From: Methanomassiliicoccus sp.
GTDB lineage: Archaea; Thermoplasmatota; Thermoplasmata; Methanomassiliicoccales; Methanomassiliicoccaceae
Reading direction: 5' to 3'
NCBI GenBank assembly: GCA_012719175.1
Contig: JAAYAX010000005.1
Location: forward strand, 62,001 to 126,000
DNA: 64,000 bases
In this document: piece by piece, positions 43,925 to 52,722 of the stretch
How positions within the stretch are numbered: position 1 is the stretch's first letter
Layout of the letters: every line of letters starts with the position of its first letter
The notes under the pieces: model-generated
The model's database searches: none
Told to the model about the DNA's origin: nothing
The model's input: the letters and a program-made list of their open reading frames with translations, nothing else
Position numbers and translations under genes: made by a program

Positions 43925-44308
43925 CTAGGGGTGCGGAGGTTCCAGAGCATCAACCTCGGTGACATCGATGACTATGACCGCCTGGGGAGGAGGCAGGTCC
44001 ATCCTGATGGACGAGGTGACGTCACAGGACAGCCCATAGGCGGACACATCGTCGTCGCGGTGCCCACGACCCTTGATCTGATATCCGTGTCCAGCATGGT
44101 CTTGGACCACCACCGCCACCTCCGGATGCCGGACCACGTTGTGTGACGTTCTCCCTTCCACGAGCTCCGCGTACATCAACCTCTCCTCATCCAGTACGGT
44201 AAGACTTCCTTTCAGGGCGACGTTGGGGATGCCTTCAGGGGACACCGTGGCCACCAGGGCCGGTCGGTTTCTCTTGATGAAATCGATGACATCTCTCTCC
44301 ATCTTCAA
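43925..44308 (-). CDS. Pyridoxamine 5'-phosphate oxidase-like flavin-binding protein
   Basis: A 127-residue split-barrel protein. Seen: PALVATVSPEGIPNVALKG (FMN phosphate-binding strand pair), ERLMYAEL and VVRHPEVAVVV. These small archaeal proteins bind FMN or F420 and may reduce flavins; the substrate is unknown. A different family member lies at 61455. The start is ATG 44308, with ATG 44302 possible. Confidence 0.8.
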   Translation of the reverse strand: MKMERDVIDFIKRNRPALVATVSPEGIPNVALKGSLTVLDEERLMYAELVEGRTSHNVVRHPEVAVVVQDHAGHGYQIKGRGHRDDDVSAYGLSCDVTSSIRMDLPPPQAVIVIDVTEVDALEPPHP

Positions 44309-44387
44309 CGGACTATCACCATCAGAACAAGTGCATGGCCAGGTTAATAAAAAGGGGGGGAAGGTGTTTCCATCCTTTCGAATGAGT

Positions 44388-45800
44388 TCAACGGTTGTTG
44401 GGATCTCCGAACCTAAGAGCAGAGCTGAGAGTGCTCTTGATCTCGCTCAGGGACCTGCCCACCTCCTCGTCCGCCAGGTCACGCTCTGAGATGTTCTGGG
44501 TGACGAGGGCGGAGGCGCAGCGGTCGGCGACAACCTCCAAGAGCTTGGCATCGCGGTCGTTCTCGGTCTTGGGAGTGTCCCAGGCCACGAACAGCGTCCC
44601 GATGATGTCCGAGCCCTGCTTTATGGGCACGCCCAGGAGGGATTTGGCCCCCGAGCTCTTGAGGGCGCTGGAGACCTCTCCGTACTGGACGCTCTCCACG
44701 AACACCGCGCGGTCCTCCTTCACGATATTTCCAGGGAATTCCTCGCCCACGCTCACCTCAAGGTTCGTGGGGACGGCCTCCCCGAAGCCATAGCTGGCAC
44801 GGCCGGTCATGTCGTCGCCCTTTCGGCTCATCACCATGGCGCCCTCGGCGCGAGTGACCTGCGCCAGGTTACGCAGGAGCGTCTCCAGGGTCTGCTGGGG
44901 TGCCGCGGCGTTGACGGGGATGGAGGACAGCTGCTTCAGCTCCGAGAGCTCCTCGCTCACCGAGGACAGCTGCTTCATAAGGTTCTCCTTGTCCTCCTGG
45001 GCCTTCCGCTTCTCAGTGATATCGCGGACCCTCTCCATCCGCGCCTCCTTGCCCTTGTACATGATGTCCCGCGACACGATCTCCACGGTGAGGGCCCTTC
45101 CGTCCTTGCGGTTGAGCATGACCTCGAATGTACCCTCCGCCGCCCCGGATAGCTGGGGGGATACCAGGCCGCGCAGGCCAGGAGTCACCAGGGAAGAGAG
45201 CGACATGCCGATGAGCTCACCGGTGTCGTAACCGGTCATGGTGGCATAGTGCTCGTTCACTTCCACGATCTTTCCCTCCTGAACTATGGCCAATCCCTCG
45301 AAGGCGGTCCCGATCATGTACTGGTTCCTTTCCTTGATCTCCTGAAGCTCCTTCTCTAGCTTCTCGGCTTTCTTCTTCTCCGTAAGGTCCTTTATGAGGG
45401 CGTAATAGTACTGTACCTTTCCATCCTTGTCGTTGGTCTGGCAGAGGATGACCTCCACAGGGGTCTTGGACCCGTCCTTGTTGAGCTGCCACTTCTCGTA
45501 GAACTGGGGTTGACCGGTCTTCCTCAGCTCCTCCATGGCCTGAGCCTCCCTGTCCTGGCACTCCGGCGGCGTTAGGTAAAGGACCCAGGGCATTCCTCGC
45601 AGCTCGTCCTCGGAATAGCCGCTGAGCTTGGTGAACGCCTCATTGAACGCCATGGTCTTTCCGTCGGGATAGCCGGCCACGAAGGGCATGGTCGATTTAT
45701 CCATCGCATCTGCTAGCAGGTGTACGTATTCCCGAAGGACCTTCAGCTCCCTCTGGATGTTGGTTTCATGTTTATCAATGACATCTGACACGACTATCAC
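44388..45800 (-). CDS. PAS-PAS-GAF sensory protein without kinase domain
   Basis: A 470-residue cytosolic sensor. First PAS at about 28-145 (AFNEAFTKLSGYSEDELRG, ending with ALIKDLTEKK), second PAS at about 155-270 (NEHYATMTGYDTGEL, ending with RVRDITEKRK), coiled coil at about 270-300, and GAF at about 310-445 (SLLGVPIKQGSDIIGTLFVA). No histidine kinase, GGDEF or output domain follows, so it must act through partner proteins. No transmembrane helix is seen. The GTG at 45800 is the furthest start; others a few codons in are possible. Confidence 0.85.
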   Translation of the reverse strand: MIVVSDVIDKHETNIQRELKVLREYVHLLADAMDKSTMPFVAGYPDGKTMAFNEAFTKLSGYSEDELRGMPWVLYLTPPECQDREAQAMEELRKTGQPQFYEKWQLNKDGSKTPVEVILCQTNDKDGKVQYYYALIKDLTEKKKAEKLEKELQEIKERNQYMIGTAFEGLAIVQEGKIVEVNEHYATMTGYDTGELIGMSLSSLVTPGLRGLVSPQLSGAAEGTFEVMLNRKDGRALTVEIVSRDIMYKGKEARMERVRDITEKRKAQEDKENLMKQLSSVSEELSELKQLSSIPVNAAAPQQTLETLLRNLAQVTRAEGAMVMSRKGDDMTGRASYGFGEAVPTNLEVSVGEEFPGNIVKEDRAVFVESVQYGEVSSALKSSGAKSLLGVPIKQGSDIIGTLFVAWDTPKTENDRDAKLLEVVADRCASALVTQNISERDLADEEVGRSLSEIKSTLSSALRFGDPNNR

Positions 45801-45966
45801 ACTTCTGGGCTGATCCCCGCCAACCCGTTGTCTCCGTTTCGCCGCTCTACCAGTCCCAGGACTGTGGCAAGCCCCTTCCTATTTTTCTCATCACATTAAT
45901 TCTTTCCTCCGTGAATTCTTAATATCCGGAATAACTCTGTAGCCAGACAATCAAGGTGTGAGGGAC

Positions 45967-46812
45967 ATGAGGTTATTGGTGTGTAGTCTGGAGGACAATG
46001 CGAGCGTGAACATCCGGGACCGGATCCTGGCCCTTGCCGATTGGACCGAGCAAGGAACGATGGAAGGCTCGCCCGTGTACTACCTGAAGGACATGGCCTT
46101 GATCACCGTCCCCCGCCTCCATCTGTGGAACGACAACATCGACAAGGCCGCAGCGAGAGCGCTGGGCACGTCCGTGGAGGAGGTGGTGTTCCTCTCTCGC
46201 CACAAGGCGGCCTCAGGAAAACGATCCCTCACCGTGCACCCCATAGGCAACTGGGGCCGGGCGGATTACGGCGGCAGGGAGGGGACCGTGGTCCCCTCGG
46301 CCCCCCATCTGATGTCCTCCCTGCTGAGGCAGCTGAAGGAGGAAGCGGCAGGGCTGGAGTTCGAGATCACCTTCGAAGTAACACATCACGGCCCCTACCT
46401 GGAGACGCCTACATTGTTCATAGAGATCGGCAGCAGTGAGGCCACCTGGGGGGACCATGACGCCGCCCAGGCCATCGCCCGCTCCCTGTTGAACGTGGAG
46501 GTGTCCGCTTACCCCGTGGCCATGGGGATCGGGGGCGGCCACTATGCTCCCCGGTTCTCCGAGTCTAGTCTGTTCAAGAAGATCGATTTCGGTCATATGC
46601 TGCCCAACCACGCCTTCGATCTGGAGGACAAGGAGGGTCTGGCCGATAAGATCAGGAGGGGCATGGAGGGAAGCGGGGCTTCCCTTGCTTACATCCACAG
46701 GAAATCGATGAAGCGGTCCGAGGCCACCACGCTCTCCGAGCTCGTGAGGTCGATGGGCTATGGGACGGTGGACAGCTCGGACCTGGAGAACATCCACCCG
46801 TCCGACCCCTGA
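45967..46812 (+). CDS. dtdA: D-aminoacyl-tRNA deacylase
   Basis: 281 residues, the archaeal/plant GEK1-type enzyme that hydrolyses D-aminoacyl-tRNAs to keep translation homochiral. Seen: VFLSRHKAASG near residue 77, HPIGNWGRADYGG, FEVTHHGPY near 140 (catalytic-type His pair), ATWGDHDAA, and GIGGGHYAPRF near 190. The ATG at 45967 has AAGGTG 8 bases upstream; GTG 45958 is the alternative. Confidence 0.93.
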   Translation: MRLLVCSLEDNASVNIRDRILALADWTEQGTMEGSPVYYLKDMALITVPRLHLWNDNIDKAAARALGTSVEEVVFLSRHKAASGKRSLTVHPIGNWGRADYGGREGTVVPSAPHLMSSLLRQLKEEAAGLEFEITFEVTHHGPYLETPTLFIEIGSSEATWGDHDAAQAIARSLLNVEVSAYPVAMGIGGGHYAPRFSESSLFKKIDFGHMLPNHAFDLEDKEGLADKIRRGMEGSGASLAYIHRKSMKRSEATTLSELVRSMGYGTVDSSDLENIHPSDP

Positions 46813-46825
46813 TGCGGGTGAGAGC

Positions 46826-47305
46826 TCACTTCTTGCGGGTCTTCGTCTTGGCCTTGGAAGATACGGCTGGCTTAGCGCTTTCCGCGGCCTTCTCCTCTTC
46901 CATTTCGGCGAACAGCTCGCTCAGTCCGCTCCTGGCAACCGACCAGGTGGGAACCCCGCCGCACACCACCGCTACGTGCATGGCCTCAACGATCTCCTGC
47001 TTGGTGGCCCCGTAGTTGACGGCGACCCGCGCCTGTGGGTATATGCAACCTTCGCACATCCGGGTGGCCACGCAGGCCAGGGCGATGAGCCTCTTGGTCT
47101 TGCGGTCCAAGGCCCCATCTTCCACTAGGACCCTGTCCAGTTCTTTTATTACAACTGCAAGTTCAGGGTTGTGCTCCCTTATATGATGGAGGGTGTGGGG
47201 TGCGTAGTTGCCCATGCGGCACTTCATCTCCGCGACCGCTTCCTCTGCGCTGACATCGTCCTTCAGGTTCTTGATCCGCTTGCACTGCTTACCTTCCTCT
47301 GTCAT
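46826..47305 (-). CDS. Carboxymuconolactone decarboxylase/AhpD-like protein
   Basis: A 159-residue helical protein of the AhpD-like family. Seen: LDRKTKRLIALACVATRMCEGCIYPQ with CxxC followed by a helix rich in Ala, and ATKQEIVEAMHVAVVCGG. The CxxC is the peroxidatic/resolving pair of AhpD-like thiol-dependent peroxidases, so a redox role is likely. The last 25 residues are a Lys/Ala/Ser tail. ATG 47305 is chosen; ATG 47326 adds seven residues. Confidence 0.85.
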   Translation of the reverse strand: MTEEGKQCKRIKNLKDDVSAEEAVAEMKCRMGNYAPHTLHHIREHNPELAVVIKELDRVLVEDGALDRKTKRLIALACVATRMCEGCIYPQARVAVNYGATKQEIVEAMHVAVVCGGVPTWSVARSGLSELFAEMEEEKAAESAKPAVSSKAKTKTRKK

Positions 47306-47366
47306 GTCCAATCCTCTTGACCTCAATGTCTATGATGCAGAGACCAGTTAATGCTTATCCCTGACA

Positions 47367-48047
47367 TCAACCGCCGATCACGGTGCCTTTGACCTTCCTG
47401 CCTCTGATCGCGTCCTCCATGTCCTGGAGATCGCGACCGGACACGATGAACAGGGGTATGCGGCACCTCTTGACGATCTCCGCCCCCATGGGATCGAACA
47501 CGTGCGAGTTTCCGGCTCCGTGGCCTCCTGCCATCATCTCCCCGAGCTGATCGAAGGTCAACCGATCGTACCTCCTGGCCTCAGGGAACTTCCGGGGGTC
47601 GGCGGAGTACACCCCGTCCACAGAAGTGGCGTTGACTATACGTGAGGCTCCGACCTTCTCGGCCAGCGCCGCGGACACCCCGTCGGTGGTATGCCCGGGA
47701 GTGGTACCCCCCATCACCGCCACCCGGCCACATCGGCCCTGGGCGGCCGTCTCCTCGACGGTGACCGGCACCTCGTCGTAGGCCATGTCCTTGAGCGCGA
47801 GCTGTAGGAGGCGGGCGTTGAGTCGGGTCACACCGATGCCCAGCTCGTCCAGCTGTTCCTCCGTGGCATCGAGGTCGCGGCCGGTGTTGATGTAATAGCG
47901 AGCGACCTTGCCGCCTCCGCACACGACGTAGATCTCCAGATCGTCGGTCAAGGTCCTGAGCAGGGATGCGAGATCCTTGAGGAAGGTTCCGTCCCGATCG
48001 TCCGGGATCAAGATGGAGCCTCCCAGCGAGATGACTACCTTTTCCAT
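47367..48047 (-). CDS. pyrH: UMP kinase
   Basis: 226 residues, phosphorylates UMP to UDP in pyrimidine synthesis. Amino-acid-kinase fold of archaeal type: VISLGGSIL (phosphate loop) at the start, VCGGGKVARYYI near 43, GGTTPGHTTDG near 113, and TSVDGVYSADPRK near 141. Length is typical of the archaeal enzymes, which lack the bacterial GTP site. Divergent from the candidate RNA gene. Confidence 0.93.
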   Translation of the reverse strand: MEKVVISLGGSILIPDDRDGTFLKDLASLLRTLTDDLEIYVVCGGGKVARYYINTGRDLDATEEQLDELGIGVTRLNARLLQLALKDMAYDEVPVTVEETAAQGRCGRVAVMGGTTPGHTTDGVSAALAEKVGASRIVNATSVDGVYSADPRKFPEARRYDRLTFDQLGEMMAGGHGAGNSHVFDPMGAEIVKRCRIPLFIVSGRDLQDMEDAIRGRKVKGTVIGG

Positions 48048-48139
48048 GTGGTCTTTCCCTCCAATTCAGCTATGGCCTACTCACGATGATGTAGATGTAG
48101 CCGCATATCGCCAAGGCATTTAATCATATCACTTGTTGC

Positions 48140-48354
48140 GTTCCCAACACATAGGGTCAAACTGTTCCCTACAGAAGCGTAGGAGGGCGTACCATCCGTG
48201 GATCCCCAGGCGAAACGGACCAGGAATCCGGTCACTCCCTTGACCCCCGGTCCATTTCATGGACATGCGCGGCATGCGGCCGTCCCTTGGTAGAGGAAGG
48301 AGCAGTATCGAACCAGCGTGCGTAGAGCGCGGCTTCGCCGGCCCGCCCTTTTAC
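48140..48354 (+). ncRNA. Candidate structured non-coding RNA, identity unknown
   Basis: This 478-base gene-free interval (48048-48525) contains about 215 GC-rich bases with strong pairing potential. GGGTCAA (48153 region) pairs with TTGACCC (48239 region), GTCCAT-TTC-ATGGAC forms a hairpin near 48251, and CGGC-TTC-GCCG sits just before CCCGCCCTTTT, which resembles an intrinsic terminator. A TATA-like ATTTAATCATA lies at 48118-48128. I compared it by eye with SRP, RNase P and tRNA consensus and found no convincing match. The strand is inferred from the TATA and T-run. Confidence 0.3.
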
Positions 48355-48476
48355 CTATAATCCTGAACTCTGCTGCCAGGGACCTTGTCAGCGACCTATC
48401 AAAGCTATCGATCTCGAAACAGAACGATCTCCCTAGTCGCAAGCATCCAGTGGGAAAGTGGAGGCTGACCAATAGG

Positions 48477-48485
48477 TTTAATATA
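48477..48485 (+). promoter_or_regulatory. TATA box of the aRF1 gene
   Basis: TTTAATATA, 41 bases before the ATG at 48526, predicts transcription start near 48510 and a short leader. Confidence 0.65.
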
Positions 48486-48525
48486 GAAATACCTTTAGCG
48501 TAAAAAAGCGTAGGTCGAAGTCAAG

Positions 48526-49779
48526 ATGGCTCCAGATGAGAGCGATAATGAGAGGATGATGGAGAAGCGCAGGTATGATTTCAAGCGCGCTCTAGAAGAG
48601 ATAAGGAACATCCATGGGCGAGGTACCGAGCTGGTATCCGTCTACGTGCCCCCGGACAAGCAGATATCCGATGTGGCCAACTACCTAAGGAACGAATATT
48701 CACAATCACTGAACATCAAGAGCAAGAGGACCAATAAGGCCGTCACAGGGGCCATCGAGTCCATACTGGCACGCCTGAAATATTTCAAGACCCCTCCCGA
48801 GAACGGCGTGATATTCTTCGTGGGTGAAGCGCCGACCGCAGGAGATCAGACCAGGCAGGTGCAGTTCGTCCTGGAACCCCCTGAACCGATCACCACGTTC
48901 ATGTACCGCTGCGACTCCGAGTTCTACACCGAGAAGCTGTGGGACATGCTTGATGAGAAGACCACCTTCGGCCTTCTGGTCATCGACAGGTCGGAGTCCA
49001 CCATCGGACTGTTGAAGGGCAAGAGGGTCATACCGGTGAAGAACATCCAGTCCCTGGTGCCGTCCAAGCACGGACGCGGTGGCCAATCGGCCCTGCGTTT
49101 CGAGCGGCTCATCGAGATCGCCGCGCACGAGTTCTACAAGAAGACCGCGGACATCGCCAACGAGGCGTTCCTGGCCCAGTCGGACCTGGAGGGAGTACTG
49201 ATCGGCGGTCCCGGCCCCACCAAGGAGTTCTTCGTGAAAGAAGAGTACCTTCATCACGAGCTGAGGAAGAAGATCATCGACACCTTCGATACCGGCTATA
49301 CTGACGAGTACGGCCTCAAGGAGCTGGTGGAGAAGGCCAAAGATTCGCTCGCGGACCTGGACCTGATGCGGGAGAAGGCGCTGATGCAGAGGCTGCTGGA
49401 GGAGATACGCAAGTCCGACGGCGGCCTCGCCTCCTATGGAGAGGAGCAGGTGCGGCACGCCCTGGCGCTGGGAGCGGTGGACACTCTGCTGATCTCCGAG
49501 GGTCTGAGGAAGGTGCGGGTGACCATGAAATGTCCGGAGTGCGGATGGTCCGGAACCCTAACCATGGACAAGGTGGAGGACGCCAAGTGCCCCTCCTGCC
49601 CCGGGGCCACGCCGATAATAGAGAGCTCGGTGGACTTTGTAGACGCGTTCTACGAGGACGCCTCCAAGGTGGGCTCCAAAGTGGAGCTGCTCTCGGTCGA
49701 CTCTGAGGAAGGGGAGCTGTTGCTCAAGGCCTTCGGTGGCATTGCGGCCATCCTTCGATATGGGATCGGTGGGATGTGA
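48526..49779 (+). CDS. prf1: Peptide chain release factor aRF1
   Basis: 417 residues, recognises all three stop codons and releases the peptide. Seen: NIKS (stop-codon reading) near residue 65, the catalytic GRGGQS near 183, and a zinc-ribbon insert CPECGWSGT...CPSC near 333-354 in the C-terminal domain. Length fits archaeal eRF1. The ArgRS gene overlaps the stop codon. Confidence 0.96.
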   Translation: MAPDESDNERMMEKRRYDFKRALEEIRNIHGRGTELVSVYVPPDKQISDVANYLRNEYSQSLNIKSKRTNKAVTGAIESILARLKYFKTPPENGVIFFVGEAPTAGDQTRQVQFVLEPPEPITTFMYRCDSEFYTEKLWDMLDEKTTFGLLVIDRSESTIGLLKGKRVIPVKNIQSLVPSKHGRGGQSALRFERLIEIAAHEFYKKTADIANEAFLAQSDLEGVLIGGPGPTKEFFVKEEYLHHELRKKIIDTFDTGYTDEYGLKELVEKAKDSLADLDLMREKALMQRLLEEIRKSDGGLASYGEEQVRHALALGAVDTLLISEGLRKVRVTMKCPECGWSGTLTMDKVEDAKCPSCPGATPIIESSVDFVDAFYEDASKVGSKVELLSVDSEEGELLLKAFGGIAAILRYGIGGM

Positions 49780-51494
49780 TGGACCCCCTGGAGCCGTTCC
49801 GAGAGGAGGTCCGTATCGCGGCCCAGAAGGCGTTCGCCCAGATGGGTGCGGACGTGAGCTTCGAGATCGAGGTGCCATCGACCGGGATCGCCGATTTTGC
49901 GGTGCCCTGCTTCCCCCTGGCCAAGAAGCTGCGGAAGGCGCCACCACTTATTGCTGAAGAGGCGGCCGCCCTCATCCCCTCCCTGGGCCTGGTCTCTAAG
50001 GTGTGGGCGGAAAAAGGCTACCTCAACTTCCAGCTCAACGACGGCCAGCTGAACGTCAGCACCCTGGAGGCCATAGCGGCGATGAAGGGTAGCTACGGCC
50101 GCGGGGACCTGGAGAAGAAGAGAGTGCTCCTGGAGCACACCTCGGTAAACCCTACCGGCCCCATACATGTGGGGAGGGCCCGCAACCCCATAATCGGAGA
50201 CACGTTGGCCAGGTGCATGCGGGCCTACGGCTACGATGTCACCACCGAGTACTACGTCAACGATGTAGGCAAGCAGGTGGTCATGCTCACCTGGGGCCTG
50301 GAGAACATCCCCGCAGAGGATCTCCCGGAGGTCGCTGGCGACAAGGCCGACCACCGCCTCGTGGTCTACTACCAGAAGGCCAACAAGATGATGGAGTCTG
50401 ACCCTGAGGTGGAGAGGCAGGTGGGGCAGATGCTGCGCCGCTTCGAGGATGGGGACGAGGAGGTCATGGGCAAGGTCCGCAGGACCGCCAAGCTCATGCT
50501 GGACGGCATCATCGAGAGCTTGGTCTCCATAAACGTCATCATAGACCAGTTCACCTGGGAATCCCAGTTCATCAAGGACGGGTCGGCCCACCGCGTGGTG
50601 GCGGAGCTGAAGCGCTCCGAGCACTGCTCCGAGGAGAAGGGCGCCTGCTATCTGGAGCTGAAGCCCTTCGGCATCCATGGCAAGGAGACCCGGTTCTTCT
50701 TCACCAGGGCTGACGGCACCACGCTTTACACCACCAGGGACATGGCATATCACCTTGACAAGTTCAAGCGTGCGGACCGTATGATCAACATCCTGGGAGA
50801 GGACCAGAAGCTGGGCCAGGCACAGCTGGCCATCGCCCTCAAGCTCCTGGGCCAGGACCGGGCTCCGGAGTGCGTGTTCTACTCCTTCGTATCCCTGCCT
50901 GAGGGACGTATGTCCACCCGCAAGGGAACGGTGGTGTATCTTGACGACCTCATCGAGGAGGCCGAGGAGCGTGCCCTGGAGGAGGTCAGGAAGCGGCGGA
51001 CGGACCTCTCAGAGGAGCGCATGCGCGAGATCGCCAAGGCCATCGGTAGGGGGGCGGTGCGTTATAATATAGTGCGGGTTCAGCCCGAGAAGCCCCTGGT
51101 CTTCAAGTGGGAGGACGCCCTCAACTTCGAGGGCAACAGCGCCCCCTTCGTGCAGTACGCCCACGCCCGTGCGTGCAGCATCCAGAGGAAGGCCGGAATC
51201 AGCGAGGGAGCGTACGATCCGGCGACCCTCACCAACGAGTACGAGCTGCGGCTCGTCCGCGTCCTCGCCCGTTATCCCTCCGTGATCAGGGAGGCGGGGG
51301 AGAAGGCCCGTATCCAGGTCCTGCCCGCGTTCGGCCACGAGCTGGCCGCTGCTTTCAACCAGTTCTACACCTACGTCCCGGTGCTGAAGGGCGAGGAGAA
51401 CAGGGAGGTCCGCCTGGCCCTTGTCGATGCCACCCGCATCGTCCTGGCCAATGTCCTCAACACCCTGGGTCTGAGCGCTCCTGAGGAGATGTGA
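49779..51494 (+). CDS. argS: Arginyl-tRNA synthetase
   Basis: 571 residues, charges tRNA-Arg. Seen: the N-terminal additional domain with FAVPCFPLAKKLRK, the class I signature NPTGPIHVGRARN (HIGH variant) near residue 126, FEGNSAPFVQYAHAR, and MSTRKGT (KMSKS-like) near 378. The C-terminal helical domain (DALIC type) binds the anticodon. The ATG at 49779 overlaps the aRF1 TGA by one base; GTG 49776 is also possible. Likely one operon: aRF1, argS and an acetyltransferase. Confidence 0.95.
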   Translation: MDPLEPFREEVRIAAQKAFAQMGADVSFEIEVPSTGIADFAVPCFPLAKKLRKAPPLIAEEAAALIPSLGLVSKVWAEKGYLNFQLNDGQLNVSTLEAIAAMKGSYGRGDLEKKRVLLEHTSVNPTGPIHVGRARNPIIGDTLARCMRAYGYDVTTEYYVNDVGKQVVMLTWGLENIPAEDLPEVAGDKADHRLVVYYQKANKMMESDPEVERQVGQMLRRFEDGDEEVMGKVRRTAKLMLDGIIESLVSINVIIDQFTWESQFIKDGSAHRVVAELKRSEHCSEEKGACYLELKPFGIHGKETRFFFTRADGTTLYTTRDMAYHLDKFKRADRMINILGEDQKLGQAQLAIALKLLGQDRAPECVFYSFVSLPEGRMSTRKGTVVYLDDLIEEAEERALEEVRKRRTDLSEERMREIAKAIGRGAVRYNIVRVQPEKPLVFKWEDALNFEGNSAPFVQYAHARACSIQRKAGISEGAYDPATLTNEYELRLVRVLARYPSVIREAGEKARIQVLPAFGHELAAAFNQFYTYVPVLKGEENREVRLALVDATRIVLANVLNTLGLSAPEEM

Positions 51495-51495
51495 G

Positions 51496-51984
51496 ATGAA
51501 GATAGTCCCCCTGACCGATGAGGAACGCGTGTCGGTGCGCATGCTGGAACTGGCCTGCGTGCGGGAGTATGTCGAGGGGCCCATGGCAATGAAGTGGGAC
51601 GACTTCTCTCAGGAGGTCAGGCAGAAGTTGGGAGCGTCGGCCAGCGGCTCGTTCTCGTTCTACCGGGACCAGGGCCTCAGCTTCATAGCCAAGGAGGGGG
51701 ACCAGGTAGTGGGCTTCGTCTTCGGCCAGATGGTCCAATGGATCGACGGCATCGAGAAAGCGGTGTGGCTGGAGAACATTGGGGTGGACAGGGAGTTCCG
51801 CCGGATGGGCATCGGCTACATGCTCCTGCGGCATCTGGCGCTGGAGGGCAAGAAGAAGGGTGCCCTGGTCGTCCACAGTTCGATAGCCCCGAACAACATC
51901 AGCTCGCTCCTCCTGCATAAGAAGATGGGGTTCATGGCCGAGGACAGGAAGGTAGCGTACCTGGACCTGGAGAAGTACGTCTAA
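51496..51984 (+). CDS. GNAT-family N-acetyltransferase
   Basis: A 162-residue acetyltransferase. The acetyl-CoA motif A is clear (LENIGVDREFRRMGIGYMLL), followed by NNISSLLLHKKMGF as the substrate-side motif B. The pattern resembles RimI-like protein acetylases, but the substrate is unknown. It starts two bases after the argS stop with GAGGAG upstream, so co-transcription with aRF1 and argS is likely. Its end overlaps the convergent lipoate ligase gene by 4 bases. Confidence 0.85.
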   Translation: MKIVPLTDEERVSVRMLELACVREYVEGPMAMKWDDFSQEVRQKLGASASGSFSFYRDQGLSFIAKEGDQVVGFVFGQMVQWIDGIEKAVWLENIGVDREFRRMGIGYMLLRHLALEGKKKGALVVHSSIAPNNISSLLLHKKMGFMAEDRKVAYLDLEKYV

Positions 51985-52709
51985 CGCAGGAAGGTATGCT
52001 GTTCCCGGCCGTACTTCGTAGCCACCAGGTCATCCATCGATTGAACCTCGTTGGAGGTCAGATACCCCTTCTCCATAGTGCATCCCAGAGCTTTCGAGAA
52101 CCCCCGGACCACCGCTATTTTCACCGCGTCCATGGACGGTACAGGCACAATTAACTCTGACAAGGAGACCATGGAGGCACGGACGCGCTTGTTCGAGCGC
52201 AGGACCGCGAACATCCTGTCATAGTCGACGCTTACCAACAACGTCCCGTGCTGCAGGACCGCACCCCCCCTGCGCATCTGGGCGCTCCCGGAGATCTTGC
52301 GGCCGTCGACCAGGATGTCGTTCACTGGCTTATATTCAGCACTCACCCCCAGCTCCTCCAGGCCCAGGACCAGCCCCCGACAGAGCATACGGAACGTCTC
52401 TTGGGGATCCTCGGGGACGGAGCGGCGGTCCATGATCACAGAGTAGATGAGCTGTCCGGGATCGGTATATATGGCGCTGCCGCCGCTCGCCCGCCTTACC
52501 GCCCTCACCCCCAGACGTTCCATGGCCTCCATGTCCAGGCATTCGTCAGACCTTTCAAAATAGCCCAGGGAGACCGTGGGACCGCTCCTTCGGTACAGGT
52601 GAAGCGTATCGGGGACGGACCCTTCCCCCCTCGCCTGGAGGATGGCCTCGTCGATGGCCGCGGAGCGCTCCGGGCTCACCAGGTCCGTGTCCACGAGACG
52701 AAGGCGCAT
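51981..52709 (-). CDS. lplA: Lipoate-protein ligase A-like enzyme
   Basis: A 242-residue LplA/BPL-fold enzyme. Seen: SLGYFERSDE near 47, VRRASGGSAIYTDPGQL near 72 (lipoyl-AMP binding), and NDILVDGRKISGSAQMRRGGAVLQHGTLL near 134 with the catalytic Lys. The C-terminal accessory domain of E. coli LplA is short, as in archaea that use a separate LplB. No lipoylated target gene is nearby. Confidence 0.88.
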   Translation of the reverse strand: MRLRLVDTDLVSPERSAAIDEAILQARGEGSVPDTLHLYRRSGPTVSLGYFERSDECLDMEAMERLGVRAVRRASGGSAIYTDPGQLIYSVIMDRRSVPEDPQETFRMLCRGLVLGLEELGVSAEYKPVNDILVDGRKISGSAQMRRGGAVLQHGTLLVSVDYDRMFAVLRSNKRVRASMVSLSELIVPVPSMDAVKIAVVRGFSKALGCTMEKGYLTSNEVQSMDDLVATKYGREQHTFLR

Positions 52710-52722
52710 GGCAGCGTTCTGC

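Noticed and set aside
48270-48350. Possible tRNA or SRP RNA around GAGGAAGGAGCAG
   Set aside because: The TTCGA-like loop on the minus strand has no matching 5-bp stem, and the bases flanking GGAA do not pair as in SRP helix 8. Kept only as an unidentified structured RNA candidate.
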